From an uncultured Bacteroidales bacterium (GTDB taxonomy: Bacteria > Bacteroidota > Bacteroidia > Bacteroidales > P3): a stretch of DNA of 64,000 nucleotides. The stretch spans positions 186,001-250,000 of the forward strand of contig ONQD01000005.1 in the NCBI GenBank assembly GCA_900319865.1, given 5' to 3'. The stretch's first letter is position 1, and every line of letters starts with the position of its first letter. A model generated the notes under the pieces. The model was not told the origin of the DNA and did not search any database. It saw only the letters and a program-made list of their open reading frames with translations. Below are positions 8,403 through 16,677 of this stretch, piece after piece. Position numbers and translations under genes: made by a program.

Positions 8403-9308
8403 CTATGGGGTTTGCTTAGCATCTGTTTCAATATACTGAATTTTTTTCTTGAATTTATATTGGGGCGGGTTTTTGCTTGGATCAAAGACAATAGTCGGAC
8501 TTAAAAAAATCAGCTCTTTGCCTTTCTTTGCAGAAAAAGCCGTATGATTTATACAGTATTCAATTATTTGACAATCTGAATATAGTAATCTTATTTCATC
8601 TGCGTCATCGTATGAAACAATCCAATTCATATTGTTCAAACTCTTTATTTTATCGCAAACAATCTTGTGATGATCTTTTTTGTAATATTGAGTGTATAAA
8701 GACTGTCCTTTCGCATAGTATGGTGGATCAAAATAAATGAGCATATTGTGAGGATTGGAATTCTTTATAAAATCCATATCTAACAAGTTTAACGCGTCTT
8801 CATTGAATATACTAATATTCATCTTCAGCTTGGCAATTTTATCAATCCGATTAATTAATTCGTTTTTATTGTAACGACAATCGAGTTTGTATTGACCACC
8901 TTGATTGATTCCTCCAATGACACCACCTTTGATAATTCCAGATCGATTAGTTCTATTTAAAAAGAATGTCGAAAAACCTAATTCTAACAAATCGCAATTT
9001 TCTTTGTTCTTTTGTACATTTCTTTGTCTTTTCCATTCGTCTATTGTAACTGGGGTGTTCCGAATCATCTCACATAATAGGTCAGATTTATTCAACACAG
9101 AATACCAAAAGGCATAAATAGAGCGGTCATTATCATTAATTGTAATATGCTTGACAAAACCTTCAAACAACAAAAACAAAGCAACTGCCGCGCCACCAGA
9201 ATATGGCTCGACAAAATGCTCTGTTATTGAATTGTCAGAACAAATTTTAGCAATAAATGGAGCTAACTTTTTTTTCCCTCCAGGATATCGTAACGGTGAA
9301 TAGTTCAT
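8403..9308 (-). CDS. D12-class (Dam/DpnM-type) DNA adenine N6-methyltransferase
   Basis: A 301-residue protein. Motif I-like YPGGKKKL is at residues 8-15, VEPYSGGAAVAL at 33-44, and the catalytic DPPY motif at 194-197 (IYFDPPYYAK). This is the class that makes N6-methyladenine in short sites such as GATC, but the site cannot be read from sequence. The gene is AT-rich. Its ATG overlaps the stop of the ParB-like gene by four bases (ATGA), so the two are translationally coupled. No matching restriction enzyme of the usual kind is adjacent; within the operon it could protect host DNA or mark it for the ParB-like or ATPase proteins. Confidence 0.92.
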   Translation of the reverse strand: MNYSPLRYPGGKKKLAPFIAKICSDNSITEHFVEPYSGGAAVALFLLFEGFVKHITINDNDRSIYAFWYSVLNKSDLLCEMIRNTPVTIDEWKRQRNVQKNKENCDLLELGFSTFFLNRTNRSGIIKGGVIGGINQGGQYKLDCRYNKNELINRIDKIAKLKMNISIFNEDALNLLDMDFIKNSNPHNMLIYFDPPYYAKGQSLYTQYYKKDHHKIVCDKIKSLNNMNWIVSYDDADEIRLLYSDCQIIEYCINHTAFSAKKGKELIFLSPTIVFDPSKNPPQYKFKKKIQYIETDAKQTP

Positions 9309-10864
9309 TCAGCTTTGTTTATATTGTTGCTCAAATATACAAATAATGGTTCAAGATCAGACCAAGCTTTTTTATTACTTTCAATATCGGCGAAGTATTT
9401 AAGATTATGAACACTCAAGTCAAGTGAGGATTTTATTATATCAATTTGATTCTTGACAATCTTATAAGTTTGGGTGTCCATATCATTTGCCAGTTTTGTA
9501 GTTAATACAAAATCCAACATTGGCTTAAGAGAAGCAGACGAGTAATCGGCCTTGTCAATATTAAATTTAAGAATGGTCATTATCTCATCTTCGGATATGG
9601 GTTCTTGTAAATCGTGCTTGCCTTTCAAATATTTTATAAGTGTCTTTACTTTAGCTTGTCCATTCTTTTTTGCATCTTGCCCAACTTTATTTGAATATTC
9701 TTCAAATAGTTGATTTTGCTCGATAAAGTAATAGAGAGATTGTTCCAAATATGTTCTTAACAATACTGAAAAAGCGTACTGTTTATCATTTGTAAGACCT
9801 CTTAATTCCGCAAATAACGTATCCAGTTTGTTATTATCAAAGAAAATCTCTTTGTCTCTTGGTATTACATAATTGTCAAACGATGATTTTTTATTCTTTC
9901 TCCTTTTGGTAATTTTGTTTTTGGCCGCTTCTAAGTCTTGTCTGTCAATTTCATTACTTCTAGTTGTGTTTTCATCAAGACCAACAGACATATCCACATT
10001 AGGAGATTTTTCCAAGTCTTTTATTAAGGATTCTATCTCGCCAGTCGTATTATATTGTCTTGAAAAACTTTCAGCATTCAACAATTCGTTAAACGCCACT
10101 AATACCCTTTTTTCAAATTCCTCCTCTGGCAGTTTAATGATTAGGTCGCCATTATCATTATTAAAGCTGATGCCAAGGAATCGTTTTGTTTCATCAACAT
10201 TACAAAAACGTTCCAAATTAGTGAGATTAAAGTTATCTGTATTAATGTGAATGCTTTCTTTATCTAATATAGATTGTGCTTCCTTGAAAAGATTATATAT
10301 TTTAATCGTCTTCAATACATTTCCTCTAGTTTCATTCAAGACTTCACAGATGTCATCAACAGAAAGGCCATCTTTCCAATACATGTCGGAAACAAAAGAA
10401 TACTGATTCCCTGTTTCCCATCTTTTTACGGCATCTCCCTTGTGCCTTTCATATATGATTGGATTTGCTTGTAATCTGTTAGGGGCTATATGACATCTTA
10501 TTTTGTAATCATCAATAGGGATCTTGTTTTCAACGATGTTTCTCAACAATACATTTGCTTTTGCCGTTGAAAGGTATTTTTTAGGATTTTGTAAAAGTTT
10601 TAATGATGCCACACGCCTATTTCCCTCAAGCACTACCTTTTTATCGTTTTCAATACAAATAATAGGTTCTTCTCCGACAAAATACCCTTCCTCAGATATT
10701 TTCTTAGCCAAATCGTAAATCTTCTCGTTTTCAATGAGTAATTTCATGATTTGTGTCTGATTCAAATTGTCATTTGAATAGCGAATACGAGGATTGTTGA
10801 CGTCTAATTGCAACGTGCTCACCTTGTATTCAAAACTTTCCCATGCTGAATAATCTATATACAT
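9305..10864 (-). CDS. ParB-like nuclease-domain protein (EGNRR motif)
   Basis: A 519-residue protein. Residues 15-120 form a ParB/Srx-like domain: LQLDVNNPRIRYS, then PIICIENDKKVVLEGNRRVA with the EGNRR nucleotide-binding motif at 80-84. A helix-turn-helix-like segment (GLSVDDICEVLNETRGNVLKTIKIY) follows near residue 175, as in ParB. Then comes a K/R-rich region near residue 310 and an all-helical C-terminal half that I do not recognise. ParB-fold domains in defence genes act as ATPases, CTPases or nucleases; which applies here is unknown. It overlaps the Dam-type methylase by four bases and begins 3 bases after the HNH remnant. AT-rich like its neighbours. Confidence 0.8.
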   Translation of the reverse strand: MYIDYSAWESFEYKVSTLQLDVNNPRIRYSNDNLNQTQIMKLLIENEKIYDLAKKISEEGYFVGEEPIICIENDKKVVLEGNRRVASLKLLQNPKKYLSTAKANVLLRNIVENKIPIDDYKIRCHIAPNRLQANPIIYERHKGDAVKRWETGNQYSFVSDMYWKDGLSVDDICEVLNETRGNVLKTIKIYNLFKEAQSILDKESIHINTDNFNLTNLERFCNVDETKRFLGISFNNDNGDLIIKLPEEEFEKRVLVAFNELLNAESFSRQYNTTGEIESLIKDLEKSPNVDMSVGLDENTTRSNEIDRQDLEAAKNKITKRRKNKKSSFDNYVIPRDKEIFFDNNKLDTLFAELRGLTNDKQYAFSVLLRTYLEQSLYYFIEQNQLFEEYSNKVGQDAKKNGQAKVKTLIKYLKGKHDLQEPISEDEIMTILKFNIDKADYSSASLKPMLDFVLTTKLANDMDTQTYKIVKNQIDIIKSSLDLSVHNLKYFADIESNKKAWSDLEPLFVYLSNNINKAE

Positions 10865-10867
10865 GAT

Positions 10868-10984
10868 TTATTGGGTTTTTCTTAAATAAACTTTATTATA
10901 ATGCTTATTGCCACGCGATTCTGAGACAATATGCTCAACACTTTTTGAGCTTGAGAAATCTTTATGACAGAAAATGCATTGCAT
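10868..10984 (-). pseudogene. 38-codon remnant of an HNH-nuclease gene between the ATPase and ParB-like genes
   Basis: This small reading frame encodes MQCIFCHKDFSSSKSVEHI followed by VSESRGNKHY and a short basic tail. The CxxC pair and the SVEHI-x-x-ES-x-GN pattern are the N-terminus of HNH endonucleases of the type that begin CIFC...S-EHI-P-E-LGN. The rest of a normal HNH protein (second CxxC, second histidine) is missing, so it is a truncated remnant or a very short HNH-like peptide. It sits 28 bases after the ATPase stop and 3 bases before the ParB-like start, in perfect operon spacing. An ATPase next to an HNH gene recalls Septu (PtuA/PtuB), but the ATPase has not been shown to be PtuA. 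Confidence 0.6.
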
Positions 10985-11012
10985 ATATAATGAACACTTT
11001 TCCAATGATTAA

Positions 11013-12893
11013 CTATGCTAAAGCTTCTTTCAGAGTTCCTTTATCTATATATGTGTTTGCAAGAAACATATCTTTTGTAATGCCTAACACACTAATTTTC
11101 ATTAAATTGTCAATTATCCTACCTAATTTAGTTTCACTAACAAGTGGAGGTGTTCCATGAGCTATCCTAGGTTGAAAACTGTAAAAATCTACCCCATTGT
11201 ATTGCCATGTAATTATTTTGCAAGTGGGGTCTTCGTTTTTACCACGTATCATATCTTGGGTTAATTGAAATTCAAATGAATAATTCGTACTTGGATGCTT
11301 GAAAATGAGCTTGCTATTTTTGTCCACAAGAAGAATCTTAACTTGTATGTTGAGTTTTTTCAACTCGTCAATTAACCCAAACGCTTTAAGTAATTCTCGT
11401 TTATAAATTGGGAAAGATGTTTTTTGATAATGAGCTGCAGGGTTTAGTATCATTAGTTTCGACTGTTTAAACATATTATCAATGCGAGGTGGTATGGAAT
11501 TCGTATACTTTAACAATCTATCCCACAGTTTATTCAATTCAATAAATTTCCCATCTGCATTTTTGCAATATTCTTCTGGAAGATAATCGGTCACGAATTC
11601 CTCTAATGTTTTTCTTATATAAAGAGCTGCAACTGTGTAATCTCGGGCAGTAAAATACTTTTTTGCTTTCACATAAGAATCTGATTCACCGTCAATAATC
11701 TCAGGTGCTTCATGTTTTGGAATACCAGTTTCTCCTACATACATTTCCTTTCTGAGCCATAAAACATCTTGTTTATGCTGCTTGATTTTATAATCGACAA
11801 AGTTGTATAGATTTTTGTCGTGTATGAGAAAAAGTATCTGATATTTTGTTGCATACTCTTTTAGTAACAGATCCAACAATAGCTCTCGATTACTCATATC
11901 TAAACTAATCATCAAATCATCGAGAACAAGGACATTCAAAGCATTAGGTGCAGTAATTGTGTTTACACGATAATCTAATATTGTTAATCGAATTGCAGTT
12001 GCTAATGCGGATAGCTTTGCTTCATTCAAAAAGACATGGGGCTTCTTTATATGAACACTTTTCCCATTATATTTTGTTATTTCTAATTCTATTTTGAATG
12101 GAGACCACTCATAGTTCTTATCTTTCTTTACATGACTGGGGTGTCCATAGGTCAGTTGAAAATCCATATCATAGCCGAGTTCATTAAGTCGACTTTTGGC
12201 ATTTACATTAATAAAATCCATTAAATTTGTAAACTCTGAATTAAAATGGGCTTCAAAGTTGCAAAACTCTTTATATTGTGGGCTATTTTTATATACAAGA
12301 ATTCTGTCTCCTTTATAATTGGTTGTGAATCCTGGACCATCTTGATACTCTGACCACATTGAACTTGCGTTTGCAAGAATCTTCCCTTTTATTTTAAAAC
12401 TGGCAAAATTTACATAAGGCAATATGGAATATACAAACACATCGTACAAATCTGGTGTTTCGCTATTTCTGAATTCTTGAAATTTAAAAATCGACTGATA
12501 GTTTATAAAATCTGAAACCTTTCGTGACTCTTGAGCATATGAATCTCCGCAGATACGATTATCTAACAATGATAATTCATAAGTCTTGGCGTTATCATCT
12601 TGGATTTTAATGTATGAATTTGAGTGTTCTTTTCTAGAACTGATTTCGGACATCAGAGGTGCATATATATTCACCAGCGACTCGTCACTTTTATCTATAG
12701 GAAGAAAGTATTTCCCTGTTTCAGAAGGGTCTTTTAAAGATGCTTCTAATAGAGTATATAATCCCCAAAATATTGAGCTTTTTCCGCTTCCATTTTCACC
12801 ATAAAGCAACAGATGCTTCCCTTCAAGATGAATGGTTTCTTCTTTACTGAAGAACTTAAAGTTAGATATAGTAATGTTATTGATTTTGCTCAT
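11013..12893 (-). CDS. RecF/SMC-like AAA ATPase of the defence operon
   Basis: A 626-residue protein starting with the RecF-type first strand (INNITISNFKFF). Walker A GENGSGKSS is at residues 33-41 and Walker B (LNVLVLDDLMISLD) near residue 320, followed by LFLIHDKNLYNF, the switch region. There is no long coiled coil between the motifs, unlike true SMC or Rad50 proteins. A helical segment from about 395 (KKYFTARDYTVAALYIRKTLEEF) resembles one found in several defence ATPases. The last 130 residues are not recognised. The ATG overlaps the methyltransferase stop (ATGA). It probably senses invading DNA or powers an effector; partners could be the HNH remnant or the ParB-like protein. Confidence 0.85.
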   Translation of the reverse strand: MSKINNITISNFKFFSKEETIHLEGKHLLLYGENGSGKSSIFWGLYTLLEASLKDPSETGKYFLPIDKSDESLVNIYAPLMSEISSRKEHSNSYIKIQDDNAKTYELSLLDNRICGDSYAQESRKVSDFINYQSIFKFQEFRNSETPDLYDVFVYSILPYVNFASFKIKGKILANASSMWSEYQDGPGFTTNYKGDRILVYKNSPQYKEFCNFEAHFNSEFTNLMDFINVNAKSRLNELGYDMDFQLTYGHPSHVKKDKNYEWSPFKIELEITKYNGKSVHIKKPHVFLNEAKLSALATAIRLTILDYRVNTITAPNALNVLVLDDLMISLDMSNRELLLDLLLKEYATKYQILFLIHDKNLYNFVDYKIKQHKQDVLWLRKEMYVGETGIPKHEAPEIIDGESDSYVKAKKYFTARDYTVAALYIRKTLEEFVTDYLPEEYCKNADGKFIELNKLWDRLLKYTNSIPPRIDNMFKQSKLMILNPAAHYQKTSFPIYKRELLKAFGLIDELKKLNIQVKILLVDKNSKLIFKHPSTNYSFEFQLTQDMIRGKNEDPTCKIITWQYNGVDFYSFQPRIAHGTPPLVSETKLGRIIDNLMKISVLGITKDMFLANTYIDKGTLKEALA

Positions 12894-15800
12894 ACTCTCG
12901 ACTTTGAATGTATTTGATAAAGAAAGTTCTTACTTCTCGTTTCCAAAAGCATAATACGTTGGCGTATCGGATTGTCTGATTGTTGGTACCATAGGTAGAA
13001 TTTCTCAATTTCCTTAGAGGTATCCATAGACATGTTCTCCCAATGATATGACTTCAAATATGAAATGACATCAATCTTGTTCTCCTTAACATGTTGCTCA
13101 AAATACAATTCATATATAGCCATATCAATAATTTCCATAATATGCGGGATAATCCTATCGTTTGAGGTATGAGAAAGCACGTCAGGATTCGATTCATCTT
13201 TCAAATATACAATAAAATCGACCAATTGATCAATAAAGGATTGTACTTCTGTTGTAATATAATAATCAGGTACAGGAAAAGGATTGACATAGTCCGTTTT
13301 AAACGTGTAATATCCTCCCCTAAGTACATATCCGGTATTTTGTATGAAAAACCAAAAAAGACGCGAGTTGAGCAATGCCATCCAAAACTTGTAAGACTCT
13401 TTTGTGTTCTCTTTTTTGATATATCCATATATCTTAGTCGTGGAATAAAACTCACCGTTCTTGTCATAAGCAAAGTTACCACCTAAAGAGATTTCCGGTG
13501 CTACAAGTTTTTCATTATCAAAAAGAACTAAGTTTTTTGGATAAATATATCTATACCAGCAATCATCATCTCTCAATCTTCCATGTTCTCTTTCTCTCAA
13601 GATCTCTTCACACTCTTTCAGATATTCATATCCGTGTGGAAATTGTTCAGACAATTCATCCACAGAGTACAATATAGCTTTCCCATTCTGAATTATATAC
13701 GGGAAGACAACATATCTATCTGTTTTAATGGTATCATACCTATGCACGTCTTCTCCTTTAAGAAGTGGTTTAACCAATCCCTTCTCAATTTTTACTTTAC
13801 GACCTAACTGTTTTGACTCTCCTATGATGAATTTCTCATCCATTTGGCAATCATTAATGAAATAGACATCATCTTTACTAGTTTGCAAACCACAAAATAT
13901 TCTATCAAAGACATCTTCTATTCTTCGATGATGTTGTTCAAGTCTGTTGAGAATTTCAGAGACTGTATTATTTGTCAAAACCCACTGGCTTTCATTCAAC
14001 TTTTCACTGTTTATGATGGTTGAATGTTCGTCATTTAAGGAATCGAGATACTGCTTTAGTTCGTCATTGGAAGATAAATCTCTATCTAATTCAATGTATT
14101 TCAGATAATCGCTGTTGGGTGAGAACCATTGTAAACCTGTGTATGTAGATGCATTAAAAACTTGATATGCACCAAAATTAATAATCTTGGATGCTGATTT
14201 TGTTTTAGATACAAGTCTTCTCAGACCTTTTCCAAAGGCGGAATTTGTCCATTTGGTCGGCATGATATAATTAATGATACCTTGTTGGTTTATTAAGTCA
14301 AACCCTTTTTCGGCAAAAGTAACATACAAATCGAAAGAACCGGTGGTTGATTTGTAATGTTTTGATAAATAATCTGCAAATTTCGGATTGGATTCTCTAA
14401 TTCCTTGAATTCTTAAATATGGCGGATTCCCAATAACAATATCAAATCCATTGTTAATTCCGAACATCCATTCTGGATCAAAGAATGACGCTGTGGCGTT
14501 TTGGTCAAACATATCCCAATCCAAAAGCATCAGATGGTCTTCATCGCTTACTGCACGCAATCGTTTCAGCTCTTCAACCATTTGGATACGCAGTTGCGCT
14601 ACGCGCTCCTTGTATTTCCTTTTGGTCTTTACAGTTTTTGCCCCAAAGATTTTGTGCTTCGCCACTTTCATTTCGTCCTGCATCCGCTTAATGTCATCGG
14701 TGACAAACAAGTTGGTCTGGTTATGAAGGCCAATCAGCGTATTGGCTGCAACAAACTTGGCTTCGAGGTTTGGGAGCGGGCGGATGCCGAAGTTGTCAAC
14801 AGGGTCGGTATTAGTCTTCTGGTCAACCACCAACGAGATAAAGAAGCGGAGTTTGCTTATTTGGATGGCGATAGGCTGGATGTCAACACCATAGATGCAG
14901 TTCTCTATCAGATAGAGTTTGCGGGCATAGTCGGGACGGTTAACATTCTCGTTGAAGCTACGTTCGATGTCGGCCACCATCTCTTTGCGTTCCTCGTCTG
15001 TGGCGTTGAGGTAGGCCTCTGAGGTCTCGCTGATGGCATTTTTGACCATCATATCTTTCCACTCCTTGTTGTCTGGGTCGATGCGGTTGAGGATATGCAC
15101 CATCTGTTGCAACATGCCCATAGGGAAGGCTCCGGAGCCACAGGCGGGGTCGAGCACCTTGCACTGGTAGATGGATTGCAGGATGGCTTTGTGTTGCTCG
15201 TCGGTGAGGTTGGGCTCTTCGTCAGTGTATTGCACTAGTTTGCGATACTCCGGTTCCAACTTCTCGCCTACTGTGCGTTTCAGGTGCGCCACAAGACTCT
15301 CATCAACCATATACTGCACAATCTCGCGCGGTGTGTAGAACGAACCTGTCTGTTTGCGGGCGGTGGTTTGCGTCTCGGGGTTGTAGGAAGCCAGTAGATT
15401 CTCGAAGACCTTACCCAACAACTCCGGGTCGAGCGATACATCCTGGTCGAATGGTGTGTTTTCCTCGACGGTGAAGTTGTAACGCTTCAGAATGTCGATG
15501 ATGCCACGGGCACTGACCTTCTTCTTCCGTTTGTCGCCATACCATTCGGAGAGGTCGATATTACGGCCTACATCCTCTCCAAAGAAAAGATAATCGGGCA
15601 CTATCAGCTGTTTGGCAATCTCCTCACGGTCGGTGAAAGCATCAAAATATTTGCCATTATCCTTGTCATCGAGACAGTCGAACAGACCGCCATTGAGAAA
15701 GGGGACATACCTGTTGGCCAACTCGACGAACAACTGTGGGTCTTGGAACAAATCCTTGTGTCGCATCAGTTTGTTGTTGTCATAGTCGCTGCGATCCTTT

Positions 15801-16672
15801 CGGAAGCGACGCTCGGAGATGGTGTCTTTTCCTTCGGGAGTGATAGGACTGTTGAGCATCGCGAAGAAGAGGTTCTGAAGGATACCCTTATAGTAATAGC
15901 TGTTGTCGGCTTTACCAAAAAGGGTAACCTTGGCATTAGGGGTAAAACTCTTCAACAGGTGATCGCTGATGTATTTTTCGTCGAAAAACTCATCGGGTAC
16001 CAGATGCCGCTGCTTGATAAACCATACAAAGATAAGGCGGGTGATGAGACGAATCATCGCCTCGGAGTTATATGCCTCGTTGTCTGCTTTATCATCCAAG
16101 ACGTTGGGGAACCTGACCACCTTGACTGCCCAAGCATACCAGTCGGAAAGCTCTTGATAGAAGGCCTTTGTCAGCACCTCGACAGAGAAACGGCTACGTA
16201 GGTCTTCGATGCTGACCACCCGGCCGGCTGCATTGAGATACTTGTTGGGAGTATGATAGGATATGCCTTCGCCGAGATAATAGGAGTAGCGATGAGGATT
16301 GGAGAAGGTGCGTTGCACTTTTGCGGAGCCTTCCTTTTGTTCGAGAGTAATCTCGATAAGGGAGAAACGATAGTTGCTGTTGTCATCCTGCGGGACAAAG
16401 AAGACCAACGCCCGCTCACAGAACTCGTCGGCAAGCATACGGAAAGCCTCTTTGGTCAATCCCACACGGGCATCGCTCACAGAAGAATGCAGCACCTCGA
16501 AAACTACAAGCTCCAACGAATTGCATTCGCCCAGTCGTGTCACTCGCTGCGTGTATTGGAATTGCTTTGGGTTGGCAAGTGTGGTTTCCTCCTGAATAAA
16601 GTCTTCGGGAAGGAAATTCGTTCGGAGGAACTTTACCAGTTCGTTGCGGTTGTATGCTTTATTGAATTCCAT
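12890..16672 (-). CDS. Eco57I-like adenine methyltransferase of 1260 residues (type II/IIG-like)
   Basis: The N-terminal 400 residues precede the methylase core. TGSFYTPREIVQYMV lies near residue 440, SAM motif I VLDPACGSGAFPMG near 505, YGVDIQPIAIQISKLR near 610 and catalytic motif IV IGNPPYLRIQG near 747. The remainder is a target-recognition region with the GYVLRGGYYTFKTDYVNPFPVP and LNSRLFWFFIQNTG patterns of Eco57I/TaqI-type enzymes. No PD-(D/E)xK motif is evident, so cleavage is probably by the PLD-helicase upstream. Base composition drops about 35 bases before NPPY: 14461-14520 has 26 G+C of 60, 13201-13260 has 15. Starts 5 bases after the AlbA_2 gene. BREX PglX is similar in outline, but no pglZ is present. 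Confidence 0.9.
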   Translation of the reverse strand: MEFNKAYNRNELVKFLRTNFLPEDFIQEETTLANPKQFQYTQRVTRLGECNSLELVVFEVLHSSVSDARVGLTKEAFRMLADEFCERALVFFVPQDDNSNYRFSLIEITLEQKEGSAKVQRTFSNPHRYSYYLGEGISYHTPNKYLNAAGRVVSIEDLRSRFSVEVLTKAFYQELSDWYAWAVKVVRFPNVLDDKADNEAYNSEAMIRLITRLIFVWFIKQRHLVPDEFFDEKYISDHLLKSFTPNAKVTLFGKADNSYYYKGILQNLFFAMLNSPITPEGKDTISERRFRKDRSDYDNNKLMRHKDLFQDPQLFVELANRYVPFLNGGLFDCLDDKDNGKYFDAFTDREEIAKQLIVPDYLFFGEDVGRNIDLSEWYGDKRKKKVSARGIIDILKRYNFTVEENTPFDQDVSLDPELLGKVFENLLASYNPETQTTARKQTGSFYTPREIVQYMVDESLVAHLKRTVGEKLEPEYRKLVQYTDEEPNLTDEQHKAILQSIYQCKVLDPACGSGAFPMGMLQQMVHILNRIDPDNKEWKDMMVKNAISETSEAYLNATDEERKEMVADIERSFNENVNRPDYARKLYLIENCIYGVDIQPIAIQISKLRFFISLVVDQKTNTDPVDNFGIRPLPNLEAKFVAANTLIGLHNQTNLFVTDDIKRMQDEMKVAKHKIFGAKTVKTKRKYKERVAQLRIQMVEELKRLRAVSDEDHLMLLDWDMFDQNATASFFDPEWMFGINNGFDIVIGNPPYLRIQGIRESNPKFADYLSKHYKSTTGSFDLYVTFAEKGFDLINQQGIINYIMPTKWTNSAFGKGLRRLVSKTKSASKIINFGAYQVFNASTYTGLQWFSPNSDYLKYIELDRDLSSNDELKQYLDSLNDEHSTIINSEKLNESQWVLTNNTVSEILNRLEQHHRRIEDVFDRIFCGLQTSKDDVYFINDCQMDEKFIIGESKQLGRKVKIEKGLVKPLLKGEDVHRYDTIKTDRYVVFPYIIQNGKAILYSVDELSEQFPHGYEYLKECEEILREREHGRLRDDDCWYRYIYPKNLVLFDNEKLVAPEISLGGNFAYDKNGEFYSTTKIYGYIKKENTKESYKFWMALLNSRLFWFFIQNTGYVLRGGYYTFKTDYVNPFPVPDYYITTEVQSFIDQLVDFIVYLKDESNPDVLSHTSNDRIIPHIMEIIDMAIYELYFEQHVKENKIDVISYLKSYHWENMSMDTSKEIEKFYLWYQQSDNPIRQRIMLLETRSKNFLYQIHSKSRV

Positions 16673-16677
16673 AACTT

